From Aquilaria yunnanensis (lineage: Eukaryota; Streptophyta; Magnoliopsida; Malvales; Thymelaeaceae), in the NCBI GenBank assembly GCA_039654915.1, contig CM077597.1, forward strand, positions 32,276,001 to 32,340,000: a stretch of DNA of 64,000 nt. The letters run 5' to 3'. Shown in pieces: positions 47,340 to 58,552 of this stretch. The position numbers and the translations under genes are program-made. The notes under the pieces are model-generated. The model was not told where the DNA came from. It saw only the letters and a program-made list of their open reading frames with translations, and made no database searches. Each line of letters begins with the position of its first letter. Position 1 is the stretch's first letter.

Positions 47340-48641
47340 GTAAAATCTATTCACTGTCCCTTTACTTTAAATGTTGTCTTACTGTGATCCTTTTACCGAC
47401 ATGACATCATTATAAGGTCTCCTACCTCCTAATGTACATTCTATCATAGTCCCTTCTATTAATTATTTTATTATCTTATACGGAAGTTGATAAGGTGGTG
47501 ACTTGGATTTAATGTGGCAGTCCAAAATGCCACGTGACATCCTCTTCCATAAAAATAAATAACTATATTGAAATGAATAAAAAATATCAAGCCAAAATTG
47601 ACACAAATATATAATTTTATGAACTTAAAATGTAGATTTAGCCAATCTTCATCTCCTTCCCAAAATCGTGTCTCTCATTCGACGCCGTCCTTGTTGAACC
47701 GGTGACTTTCTCTCCTCTCAGACACCAGTCAGCCTTCTGTATCAATAGGCTACAGAGTATTGTAGTCCTGCTTCAGCTGTTTTATCTTCCATTTGGCATG
47801 GCGGTTCTAGAAGCATATGACGACCTGGCGTGACTGTAGGTCTAGCTCCATAGCCAGTTGGATTTTCCTTTCCGGCTCCAGCTTCTTGTTCACTTTGAAG
47901 CTTTCCTCCAGAAATTGGACCTATTGAGGGCTCAACCGCCTCTTCTTCTCTGGTTGGTAGAAATACCCATCCAAGTCCTCGTCTCTGTTGTCTTCATAAT
48001 CGAAAGGGCAAAAGGCTGGCTTGTTTGCTCTATTTTTGGATTGGACAAAAAAGGTTGATAATAGAACAATTAAGCACAAATTTTGGCAAATCCAGAGAAA
48101 GACTATGAAAATTTGATTTGGCTGGAGCTCGGAATCACTGCCACTGCAAATCGGTCTCAAGAAATCGAGCTTAGATTCAATTATACTTAGGAAATTAGCG
48201 GAATTACTTGTATATGAATTTCGGCTCTGCTCGAACTTGGTGGAGATGAAGGAGGAGAATCGAGGAGAAAAAGAATGAGCCATGGAAGCTTTGCGAATCA
48301 ATTTTTAGGCAGAGAAGATTTGGAAAGAAGATGAGATTTCGGCTAATTCATGTTTTAAGTCCCTAAACTTATGTGTTTATATCAATTTGAGTCTAAATTT
48401 TTTGTTCTTTCAGTATAATTATTTATTGTTATAAAATAGGATGTCATATGGCATTTAGGATTGTTACATAAACTCAGAAGATGCCACATCATCTAATTCT
48501 GTCGAATATAAGAGAAAAACTAATAGAAGGGGCCACTTTAACATGAGCTTTTAGAGTCATGCGATTATATGGCACCATATCAATAAATGGACCACTTTAT
48601 CACAGCATTTAAAGTAAGGGAACCATGAATCAATTTTACTC
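47340..48641. mobile_element. Long-TIR (MULE-like) element carrying a gene fragment
   Basis: The left arm from gtaaaatctattcactgtccctt and the right arm read inward from gagtaaaattgattcatggttccctt are inverted repeats. They remain alignable for about 170 bp: both continue with actttaaatg(t/c)tgt and, further in, cccttctatta. Long TIRs and a captured gene fragment fit a Pack-MULE. The flanks aaatataa and aaatatat match at 7 of 8 bases but are AT-rich, so the duplication is weak evidence. No transposase is inside. Confidence 0.7.
47751..48025 (-). pseudogene. Captured HD-Zip class I homeobox gene fragment (ATHB1/HAT5-like)
   Basis: On the minus strand, from about 48025, the sequence reads RDEDLDGYFYQPEKKRRLSP (an acidic linker and the start of the homeodomain), then VQFLEESFKVNKKLEPERKI, and the third helix in the degraded form SRQVVICF*NRHAKWKIKQL, ending KQDYNTL at 47751. 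Plant HD-Zip I proteins have RQVAIWFQNRRARWK here. The homeodomain is therefore nearly complete and is followed by the start of the leucine zipper, then by unrelated sequence. Two in-frame TAG stops replace CAG glutamine codons, and the key W and an R are changed. The open frame extends upstream to 48282, but that part does not look like an HD-Zip N-terminus and may be intron or leader. Confidence 0.85.
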
Positions 48642-48658
48642 AAATATATATATATATA

Positions 48659-50049
48659 GGGTAAATGACACTCATCATCGTTAAACTAACGCTCATGTTG
48701 TGAATTAATCCTGAAACTAAAAAATGTTATACCGTTCATTCTCTAATTATGAAAATCTTGCACTATTTGTTATGTCATCAAATTTTTCGTTCAAATGGAC
48801 GGAAAAAAAGTAAAAACAAGTTTTAACCCAAAAAAAACTTTCCATTTGCATTAAAAACCTTAAAACTTTTACTTCATGCAATCAAACTACCTCCCCCACT
48901 TTCTTTCAACCATTTAAACCCAATTCATACTTTTTCTTCAACTATTTTCTTCTTCTGCTCACCAAAACCTTGTTCGGACTATATTTATTTTTTATTGCTT
49001 GGATATGATCACTATCTAAGGAGCATAAGATTAAACTACTTAGTCTATTCGTTTCAAGTATAATTAATAATGTATTGAAAGTATTTAGTTTTGATAATAT
49101 ATGTTCTATATTTTTTCAAATTAAAAACTTAATAAAAACTTTACACTTTAAAATATTATTCAAGTGGTTACTAAAAACATATAGTATTAACTTTCAAATA
49201 ATATTAATTTTGTTTAAAAAAAATTGTAGACAGACGAAAATAATACATAGTATAAAAATATTAGAAACCAAATAAGCATAAATATTTATAATACATGTTA
49301 TAAAAATAATACATAGCATGGGATGTTAGAAACTAAACAGGTGTAAAGATTTATAATCAGAGTTATAATATTTTTAGTTTCTAATTTGTTTAGTTATAAG
49401 ATTTATAAACAAGCGTAAAAAATAGTATTTGATTTACGCCAGTTTAGTTTCTAATATTTTTATACTATGTATTATTTTCACCTTTCTACTTTTTTTTGAA
49501 CAAAATTAATATTATTTGAAAGTTAATATTATATATTTTTAATGAACACTTGAATAATATTTTTAAAGTGTAAAGTTTTGATTAAGTTTTTAATTTGAAA
49601 AAATATAGATCAGATACTATAAAAACAAAATACTTTCAATATATTATTAATTATACTTGAACAAACAGACTAAATAGTTTAATTCTACGCCCTCTAAATA
49701 GTGATTTTATCCAAGTAAGAAAAAATAAATATAGTCCAGATAAGGTTTTGGTGGGAAGAAGAAGAAAATGGTTGAAGGAAAACTGAGTCGGGTTAAATGG
49801 TTGAAAGAAAATGGAGAAGGTAATTTGATTACAAGATGTAAAAGTTTTGAGGTTCTAAGGCAAATTGAAAGCTTTTTTAGAGTTAAAACTTGTTTTTCAC
49901 ATTTTTTTCTATTTATTTTAATGAAAAATTTGATGACAGAACGAATAGTACAATATTTTTATAGTTAGAGGATGAACCATATAACTTTTTTTAGTTCCAG
50001 AATGAATCTACAACATGAGTCTTAGTTCAAAGATGTTGAGTGTCATTTA

Positions 50050-50051
<2 letters not shown>
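48659..50051. mobile_element. Foldback element: 1.39-kb near-complete palindrome
   Basis: The left end gggtaaatgacactcatc and the right end read inward (ggtaaatgacactcaaca) start two arms of about 690 bp that pair through almost the whole element, centred near 49370. Paired landmarks include: cccactttctttcaaccattta at 48896 and its complement near 49805; ccaaaaccttgttcggacta at 48961 and near 49745; ttcaagtataattaataat at 49053 and near 49660; and the cttaataaaaactttacact region at 49128 and near 49575. It is flanked on both sides by (TA)n and has no readable coding sequence. Confidence 0.85.

Positions 50052-50096
<45 letters not shown>
50052..50096. repeat. (AT)n microsatellite
   Basis: About 21 uninterrupted at units follow the foldback element. 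A shorter (ta)n tract (48643-48658) lies at its other end. Confidence 0.95.
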
Positions 50097-50099
<3 letters not shown>

Positions 50100-50469
50100 C
50101 ATTGCATAAAAGAAAGACAAAAGTCTTAGTCCCTAAGGCCGATTACAAGCAAAAGATAGAGATATGTTTGGTGCCCTTGAAAAGGCCACACTACCAATCC
50201 TAGTGTCTCTAAAAAAAGTGACACTAGTAAAATAAGCTAGCATTACATTCAAAATAAATTTTAGATGCCTCTAGTGGCTGAGGGTACCTTCATTGTCCGG
50301 GCTTGCAACAAATTTGGTTAGTTCATTTACCACGGTGTTGCCTTCTTTAAAGATGTATTGGACTTGCAAAATCTACCCTTTGTCCTTGAGATACCTTTAT
50401 TCCAGTAGAAGAGGCTTTAGATCATAAAAGGAACACTGAGATGAATTCATAAGGTTAAGCTTCACTTTA

Positions 50470-53165
50470 ATCCATCACAATGTATAGAGGGAAAGTCTTA
50501 AGTTGATGAAACAATTTGAGGCCCATAGTTCAGCCTTTAAAGCATCAACTCCACAAACATTTATAGTGTAAGCTGCTACAAAATCTCCTCTATCATTCTG
50601 AATAATCCCACCAGCTTCAGCTTTTACCTCAGATGTTATATAGTAGCCATCATTGTTCAATTTAAAAGTACCAGATGGAGGGCAATTCCATCTGATACTT
50701 ATGGTGGTTAAAGAATGGGTCACTTGCAAGGAAGCTCACTGGTTAATGTAGTATTCTACAATACATCTATTAATATTATCCATAATAAGATTGATAGAAC
50801 AATTGGTGTTATAAAATACTTTTCTATTATTGCTACACCAAATTTCCCGAAAGTAGAAAGGGAAGAAGATGTTTCAATAAGTGTCACTGAATGTAAAGGA
50901 TGTCAGTGCAGCCTTCCTTGATAAGGTGGCCACACTTAACATTATACTCCTAAATTAAGTCAAATTTTTCATACACATCATAACTAATGGGCAAGAGAAT
51001 AATAAATGAAATTGGTATTCATTATACACACAACAAGCGACATAAAGAGGATTACTAGTTAGGCCTTTACTTTGCAAATGAATATTCTTAGAAAGTTTTC
51101 TATAAAGAGTAATACGTAATAATGGTGAATTTTGGAAATGGTAGTGAGTTTATGAACCCAAGATGAAGAATCATCTTGAATAATTATGTTCAGACTATTC
51201 TCAAATTGATAGGCAAACTTAATAGAGACAAGTCAAATTTTAAATGATTCCTGATATCTTTATAATCCTGAATACTATGGGAAAAGATGAAATCTCTAAA
51301 CATTTGCTTTTAAGATACTTAAGAAGCCCAAAGGAAAGTTTATCCTAATGCCAAACATCACTAAAAAATATATCATCCATAGATAGACTTAACTCATTAA
51401 AATACAAAAGCCCCTAAATTTTGCTTCCTAAGTTACCTGAAAGTAACTAATTATCAAACCACCACAAGTTATTTAGACAGCTAAAAATGAGCCTAATAAT
51501 ACCTTCTTTCATATACTCAGTTTTAGAAATGTCTTACCAAGCAAGGGAACGAGACTTATGGCTTTTGGTCCATCTGTATTGTCAGAAAAAACTTCACTAA
51601 CGAAGGAAGAGGTGTTAAGTTTAATGATTCAAGCAGTTTGAAGCTATGGGCTCTATTGAGACAACTAGCTTGATGAATACCCAAATCTCCATTTTGTTCC
51701 CCTTAGTGACAATATCTTAATTAATAGCATGCATCGTTCTTGTTTTTCCTCGGAAGGCCTCTGTAAAAATTTCACTACAAGTTTTGTTAATTCCATTTAG
51801 AGTTTTGTTAGGCAGCGTAGAAAATCGCATATTGTAATTGCCCATGGTGGCAATAGTTCTTTGGGTAAGAGTTGCACTTCTATTTAAAGACAAGCACTTA
51901 GTCTTCCAGCTAGTAAGCTTTCTGTTTATCTTTTTTAGGATAAAAAGGTAATTAGAATTTTTCCATTTTTTCGGGTGACAGGGAACCCAAGGTATTTATG
52001 AAGATTATTGGTTGATTAACACAAATGATATTAATGCATAAAGCTCTATTTTTCACTGCTAACATTCCTATAGAATAAAATTTTTGGAGTCATCGAAGTT
52101 AATCAATTGACAAGATAGGGTATAAAAGGTACAAAGAGTATTTTTTAACTCTAAAGTAGTTGCTCTCATTAGCTTTAAGAATAATGGGGAATTCATCAAC
52201 AAAGAAAACATGTGCTAAGGGAGTCCCCTAAGCCCTCATTTTGAAACAAGTTCAATTACCTTAAGTCTTGGAAATTAATCATCCCAAAAAATAATTCTAA
52301 AAATGAATAAAATAATAAGATGAAAGAGGGTCCCCCTACATGATTCTTTTAGAAGGAATGAAAGATTAGTAGTAAAGTCATTCACCAAAACAGATAATTT
52401 GGTGGAAGATATGCAGTCCAAATTAAGCACTCTAAAGTTCTTAAGGATTTGGAAATGGCAGAGCACATTTTTTATAAAGTTCTACTCAAGCTTATCAAAG
52501 GCTTTTTCTAAACCTAGCTTTAAGATAAAAACTTCTTTTTACCTTGTTTTTATTACAGGAGTGGAGGACTTCTGCAGGATTATTGGATTATCAGTAGTGC
52601 TTCTGCCAGGCACAAAAGTAGACATGAAGGGGCTAATGACAAACATAATGAAATGCCTTAAACAATTGACGATGATATTTGAAATAATTTTGTATAAAGT
52701 ATTGCAAAGTCCTATTGTTCTAAAACTAATGATGACCTCAAGTTGAGCAGTTTTTGGGATAAGGGTAATTAATGTTTTGTCCCAACTCTCATGAAGCTTT
52801 TTTTGTTAATGAAATATTGTTGAATGTCAATCACATTGGTGTCCCTAGTGATGGTCCAAAATTTTTTAAGGAATAAAGCATGGATACCATCAAGGGCAGA
52901 AGCCTTGTGGTCTTTAATGGAAAGAAAGGCATTTTGAATTTCTCATTTATTAGGGATACTAATGGCAGTTAAAGGTATTTAAGGTGTCCTAGATGCCGAA
53001 GCTCTTAGTAATGGTAGTGGTCTATAAATTGGAGAATTGATTATAAATTGAGTTGCAATCTTATGAGGGGTGTTGATCTAATTACCAACAATGTCTTTAA
53101 GCCCAAAAATTTGATTGTTTTTCCTCTTCACATTATAAAGATATGAAAAAACTTAGTACTTCTAT
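50470..53165 (-). pseudogene. L1-type LINE, 3' two-thirds (RT and RNase H)
   Basis: On the minus strand the order is: the pre-RT linker (STKFFH at about 53150; GLKDIVGN at about 53100; DHKASALDGIHALFLKKFW at about 52910-52855), RT (FRTIGLCNTLYKIISNI at about 52725, FVPGRSTTDN at about 52610, LKLGLEKAFDKLE at about 52520, NFTTNLSFLLKES at about 52360), then an unread stretch, and finally an RNase H domain at 50729-50475 (IRWNCPPSGTFKLNNDGYY, AEAGGIIQNDRGDFVAAY, DALKAELWA). The gap 50930-52270 should hold the rest of RT and the zinc-binding region. Stops are frequent. A C-terminal RNase H of this type is common in plant L1 elements. Confidence 0.87.
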
Positions 53166-53360
53166 CGAGGGGTGCTATCGAACTAAACTGAGCCCAACAT
53201 CTTGGGCTCAAGCTCAGCTCATTTTTTTTAGAGGAGTGTTTAAGCTCAACTCTAAGGGTGCTCAAGCTCGATTAGATAGTTTGATAGGCTCAAAACTATA
53301 TTGAATCGCTCAATGCGTGGAGCTTGGTTCAAGCTCAAGCTCAAGCTCCTTTCAGGAGAA
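53166..53360. mobile_element. One end of a hAT-type element inserted in the LINE
   Basis: The LINE reading stops at 53166 where aggggtgctatcgaac begins. It is followed by dense repeats of gggctcaagctcagctc and gctcaagctc, the same subterminal words as in the hAT element at 11790-12826. I could not find the other end. Confidence 0.45.
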
Positions 53361-54780
53361 AAACAACAAAGTCCATAATAACTGCATAATCAGGTTTGGT
53401 TACACACACAATAATAAGAAAAAAATAGCAACAAAGTCCATAATTACATAATTATGCAAGTCAAGAAAATTAGCATAATCAAGGCAAATCATTGCTTCTT
53501 CAAAAGAATAGTGAATATAGTTTTTAAGGCTCTTGCTTTCACTTTTAGTCTTTCTTAGGCATTCTCATTCATCATATGGTAGGCTTCCAAAAGAAAGTCC
53601 TCATTTAAGAAACACTTCATGTTGGTCAGATAGTTCAAATAGGACTCTAACACCAGATCATTCAAATATGACATATTAAAGGATCAAATCATCAATAACA
53701 CATAAGAATGTGTGACATTACTAAAATTTAAAATTGAATAAAGGGCACTATTTCTATTCTAATATGATGGCAGAACCAACATGCATATAATTCCTTAGTT
53801 GGGCATTCTGTAACATATTTTCCTTTCACTAGAAAATTAATGGCGTGATGATTATGGTAGAAGCCCAATCTTTAGATCTTATTGAACAAATTTATGAAAA
53901 TAGGAGGTAGTAGTTGGGGAACAAAATGCAATAAGAAGAAAAGACAACAAACCAATAGCTAGGATTCATGGCAAATAATCAAGGTAAGGCAAAAAATTTC
54001 CAACTTATAAGTTCCCAAAAAACATGTAAACATAAAAAATGAAATGTTAAATGGTCTTCCATCTGAAAAAACATAGAGCATGATTGTGAAGTGATAGAAA
54101 AAAAGGCATAATCATAATTAGGAATAATGTTATAATGGAAAATATACTAGACAAATAAGAAAGCTTGCCCCTGTGATGAAGAACACAAACATAGGAATCA
54201 ATGTTCTATTATTTGAGTTTCCTTCACTAAATGGCAGAATGTTGGTTGAAGATGACCGCTAAAAAATAGAGGGGAAAGATATGTATAATTGTAGTAAATT
54301 GTAAAGGCATTCAACTATCAATTCAAAAGCTAACTTAACCATTTCCTAAATTCTCAATCATAAAAAGTGATATACATATGCAAAACCTAAATTTGGAATG
54401 TTAACATTCATAACAAAAACAATAAAGTCCAGCTTAGTCCATAATCTAAGATGTCTACGAGTTAAAAAAATTGATATTTTGGAGATTGTTATCCTAGTTG
54501 CATAATAATCAAAGAAAATTGATAAATGATCAGATTATGAATGACTTAATGACTTGTCATTTGAGTTATTATTGGAAAGGATAACTCACTTTTTTATTTA
54601 TTACCTAAATTATACAAAGTGTCCCGAAAGCGGGAATAAGAGTGTAAAAACATCACTTTTTAAATTTTAAGTAAAAAAGTTATAAAAATGAGAGTAGAAG
54701 TGACAATTGAGAGAAGGAGTGAGAGTATGAGAGTGAGAGCGGAAATAGTAACCCAAAATAGAAGAATTATGTAATGACTT
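53361..54780. other. AT-rich DNA without recognised features
   Basis: No coding sequence or bounded repeat is seen. Part of it may be the interior of the hAT element that starts at 53166. Confidence 0.4.
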
Positions 54781-54787
54781 GAATTTT

Positions 54788-55060
54788 TTATGGGGGGAAG
54801 CCTTTGACGCTCAAGTCAGGTGTGATGTTTTGAGGTTTGAAAAAAGTAGAGCACAAGAGAGTAGGGTACAATTGGTTACCTCTTTGTGGAGAAGTCTTTC
54901 AAATTTATTGGGCAGGGGTGACAAGGCCATTGCATGACATATGGGACAAAATAGGATACGTGTCCAACCAGATTTGAAATTCTAGAGCCCATACCCTGAC
55001 ATGTCATTTGCCAATCATTCCTCTAACATTTATGGCCAATGCCTTCGTAGTGCAGCTTGT
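54788..55060 (-). mobile_element. LTR-like fragment, R/U5 and promoter of a Tat-like element
   Basis: The minus strand contains ctgacttgagcgtcaaagg near 54803-54821, the R/U5 signature of Tat-like LTRs. To its right, as in the LTR at 31172-32079, is a block with acgtgtccaaccagat (compare acacgtgttcggtcagat). Boundaries are not visible. The stretch 55060-56056 is otherwise unassigned. Confidence 0.4.
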
Positions 55061-56061
55061 TGTATGATCATAACAGTCAAACTGAGGTCTTAGGGGGACT
55101 ATAGCACAGACTAGTGTCCTCCCATTCATATGGACTACCAATACCATCTGCTGACAATACTAGGTAAGGGCCTCATTAGAATGCCCGAGGATGTGCTCGT
55201 CCATGAGTTGCTCTTAATGCTACTGAGCTAGCTCCCCAAGTGTTCAGGCTAGGACATTAGTTGTAGGTGACTACTAGGGTCCCTTATGTCTTTAAAGGCA
55301 AGTTTGTAGTTAGATCTCTTATTGTAGCTGAGATATTCTTTACATCGATGTTCGTTGGGCTTGGATGGTAGTGACATCCCTAAGTGTGTCAACACTTTGG
55401 CCATCACATGCCTTCTCCAATGTCTGATGTCTATCAAGATTTTAAGCCAGGGCAGTCAAGGTTAAGGACATTTTGGGATTCCTTATGGGACTTCAACCAT
55501 GGCCCATATTCTCTTTCTTTATGCATCCCTTAATATTTTTTAATGTTTTTACTTATCAAGGTAGATTTTCTAGGCTAACCCCAAATTTGTGCTCTGTTAG
55601 TTTGACTAATAGCTCATTAATCACTTCATTGTGTGACATTTGATTTTTGCTATATGTATCTAAAATGGCATGTTAATATGTATACAATTATAGAATACAT
55701 TCCTTAAACATATGCATATCACAATAGACTTGATATAGATAGCCTTGGTAGTGATATAGACACATTTATAGTCATTTAAATACATCTCTAAGTTGGTTTT
55801 AGGCTCAATAGGAATAGGGCTTGAGTTGAATTCTAAGCTATCTTTAGGTAATGACAGATTGCCTATTATGTAATTCTTTTCCTTGGTTTGCACAATTTGG
55901 TGGTGAGATGAGGGAGGCATGACCTGAGTTGTTTGCAACAACAAGTATTGATTTGGGTCGGAGACGAACGACAAAAGCTATACCGTAAGACAAAAACTTG
56001 TGTATCACAGCGGCCTTTTATAGATTTGATTTGGGCAAATGATGCCTAGATTTGATGATGA

Positions 56062-57477
56062 TGTTAGTATTGTGCCCAAAAAGCCAATCATGAGATGATT
56101 GTATTTTTGCACATTGAGTCATGATATTTTATTGAGGCATTAATCCAGCAATTTTGTTTGTTATTTTGTTTCTGCGTAACGTAATAAACATAATTGTAAC
56201 CCTAGAATAATGATATTCTTAAACGTCCCTAGTCTAGTATTATTGTGGAGCGGGTTGCAATAATACATAATGACTAGCATATGTGGAGACTAATATGAGA
56301 TATGTAGTCTACATATGGGTACAAGTTGGAGAACTTGTGTACTGGACCGACCCACCATGAGAACACTTCATGGATCGTTATATGAGTGTCATAAGTGATT
56401 CTCATAGTGATCATGGTATATGTAGTCCTTCGACCTAAGATCAGCAAGGTTCCCTACATGTGAGTCACATACTTTGATACTTTCCTTTGTTGCTCGTAAC
56501 TGAGTGAACTTGAAGGAGGTCATTGGGTATGTCACATATCATGCGGAGGGATTTGTATGATCAAGATGGGATTTGTCCCTCCTATGTAACGGGAGTGATA
56601 TCTTTGGGCCCCTTGATAGAGTGAGACTTAGAAAATGCATGGCCATGCTCCGATGAGTTGATATATGATATCAATGTCGTCAGTTTAAGTTGGTCTACTC
56701 GGTAATCAAGAAACCAAAGATTGGGCTATACGAGAGTGACACATTCCATGTCTTGTGCTTAGTCTTGATATCTTGGACAAAGGGACAGTGGCATATATCG
56801 GTGATGATCATAAAGGTTTAGTCGATTCACCGACAATCTTGTCACTTGGGTAGCAATGATGTGTTGCTAGACACCGCTCATTGCTTATGATCATAAATGT
56901 GATATATGATCATTGCCAACATGGCAAGAGCCTATTGGGTCGCACACATAAAGCTATTTGGATCATTAGAGTGCATGGGCTAATTATTTGGGTTATGGTT
57001 TCACTTTAATTTCGTATTAATAATGGGCCAAGGAGTTGAGCCATTATTAAGCCCGAAATTAAATCCTAATTGGATTAGGGCTTTGAAACCCATTAGGCCT
57101 GGAAGTTGAGTCTCACTATAAATACAACTTTTAAGTGAGAAATTCGCAGGTCTCGTTGCCCTAGCCTCCCAAAAGGACAGCCGCACTCTTCTCTTGCAAT
57201 TCCTTGGAGGACGCAAGCTAGCACTGCGAGCGCAAGAGAAATGCATCTGCCGGCACGTGGTGGAAGCGTGGTGATCCCGAGAGGCTCGTGTGGATACCAT
57301 AGAGAGCCTGAACACGTCAACTGTTCAGGTTTTGTGATTCGACTCTACAGTTGAGTGAGAGATCTCAACCGAAAATTAGGTATGAAATTTTTGAACACCC
57401 GGTTTACCCCGTTTCACTTGGATCCTGGAGGGTTTCGGTTAAATTCCGCTGCGCTGTTTGGCTCTCGAAACCCAACA
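56062..57477 (+). mobile_element. Solo LTR, 1416 bp
   Basis: Starts tgttagtattgtgccc and ends tcgaaacccaaca. The target duplication GATGA is perfect (56057-56061, 57478-57482). TATA box at 57117-57124. Same length as the minus-strand copy at 24413-25828, and closely similar. There is no internal region. Confidence 0.93.
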
Positions 57478-57482
57478 GATGA

Positions 57483-58552
57483 CTAGTGTTTTGCAGCTTT
57501 GGTGTGATGGTGTCAATGTTGTGGGAATGAATTGTTGGAAACATCAATTGGAGGTGGCAGCAGACTAAAAAAGACATATATTTCAAAAGTCTAGGCCAGG
57601 GCATAATGGGTACTAAATTGGTAAATAAGGGTAAATTTGGAAATTGAATAATATGCGCAAATAATCATGTGCACATAATGGAAGAGATCCTTATATCCTC
57701 CAGTTCATTATCTGTTTGAGTTATATGCAACCATTGGAACTGTAAGAGTAAGGATAGCAATAAATAGGATGTAGGTATGATAGTGCTAAATTTGCATCCT
57801 ATCCATCATGTTGGATGCTTAATTCATATCCTATTTACCATCTATCAACTGTGCAATTTTAATATCCATATCCTGTCCATTTTAAGGCAGGTATGATTGA
57901 GGAAAACTCACCTACCTCTTGCATACTATCATAATAAAAAAATAGCAATTCTACAATAGAGTATCATAATAAAAAAATTAAAATTTATCTTTCAAAAATA
58001 GAAAATATTATTAATAATAAAAATAGAAATCAGCTTAGCCATAGAAAAATTGTATAGAATTTGTACAAATTAAATTAGTGAAATGAGCATGCATTTAGCA
58101 ATAATATAACTACAAGCGTAAAACTTTGTAAAGAAAAAAGTGAGAACCTTCTGTAGAGTTTCACCTTAGCCGATTTATCTTGATTTTACAGTAATACTTA
58201 TCTATAATTATAAGTAATGAAGTCCATTAAGTTGTTCTATTAAATTACTATACTACCTATATCCGGTAGGTGAGAAAGAAAATTTAAATCTATTCAATTT
58301 CATTTAATTGTGAAAAGAATTCTATTGATGTGATTCAATATAGTTGGATATCCGCTTAGGAATACCGTCTAGGTCTAACATCCTCACACAGGCTACAAAT
58401 TCCCTGCACACATGTTGTTATTTTCCTAAAATAAACGAGCAGCAAAACATGCTACACGTGCTGGCGTAATTGCGTAAAGCATTTCGAAACCATCGTGTTT
58501 TGTGAACACTGAAAGGGGAAGTGACAAGTGGGTCTAACTGAACGACTGAAGC
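57483..58552. other. Upstream region of PGLP2
   Basis: AT-rich, with no coding sequence. The stretch 57745-57945 has weakly inverted words (ggatgtaggtatgat and inward from 57925) but no clear ends. A core promoter for PGLP2 is not obvious; there is no good TATA box within 100 bp of the ATG. Confidence 0.4.

Noticed and set aside
48010..48282. N-terminal part of the open frame before the captured homeodomain
   Set aside because: It is open but does not resemble an HD-Zip N-terminus, so I did not include it in the captured gene fragment.
57745..57945. Possible small MITE with ggtatgat-type inverted words
   Set aside because: No convincing terminal inverted repeat or target duplication could be placed.
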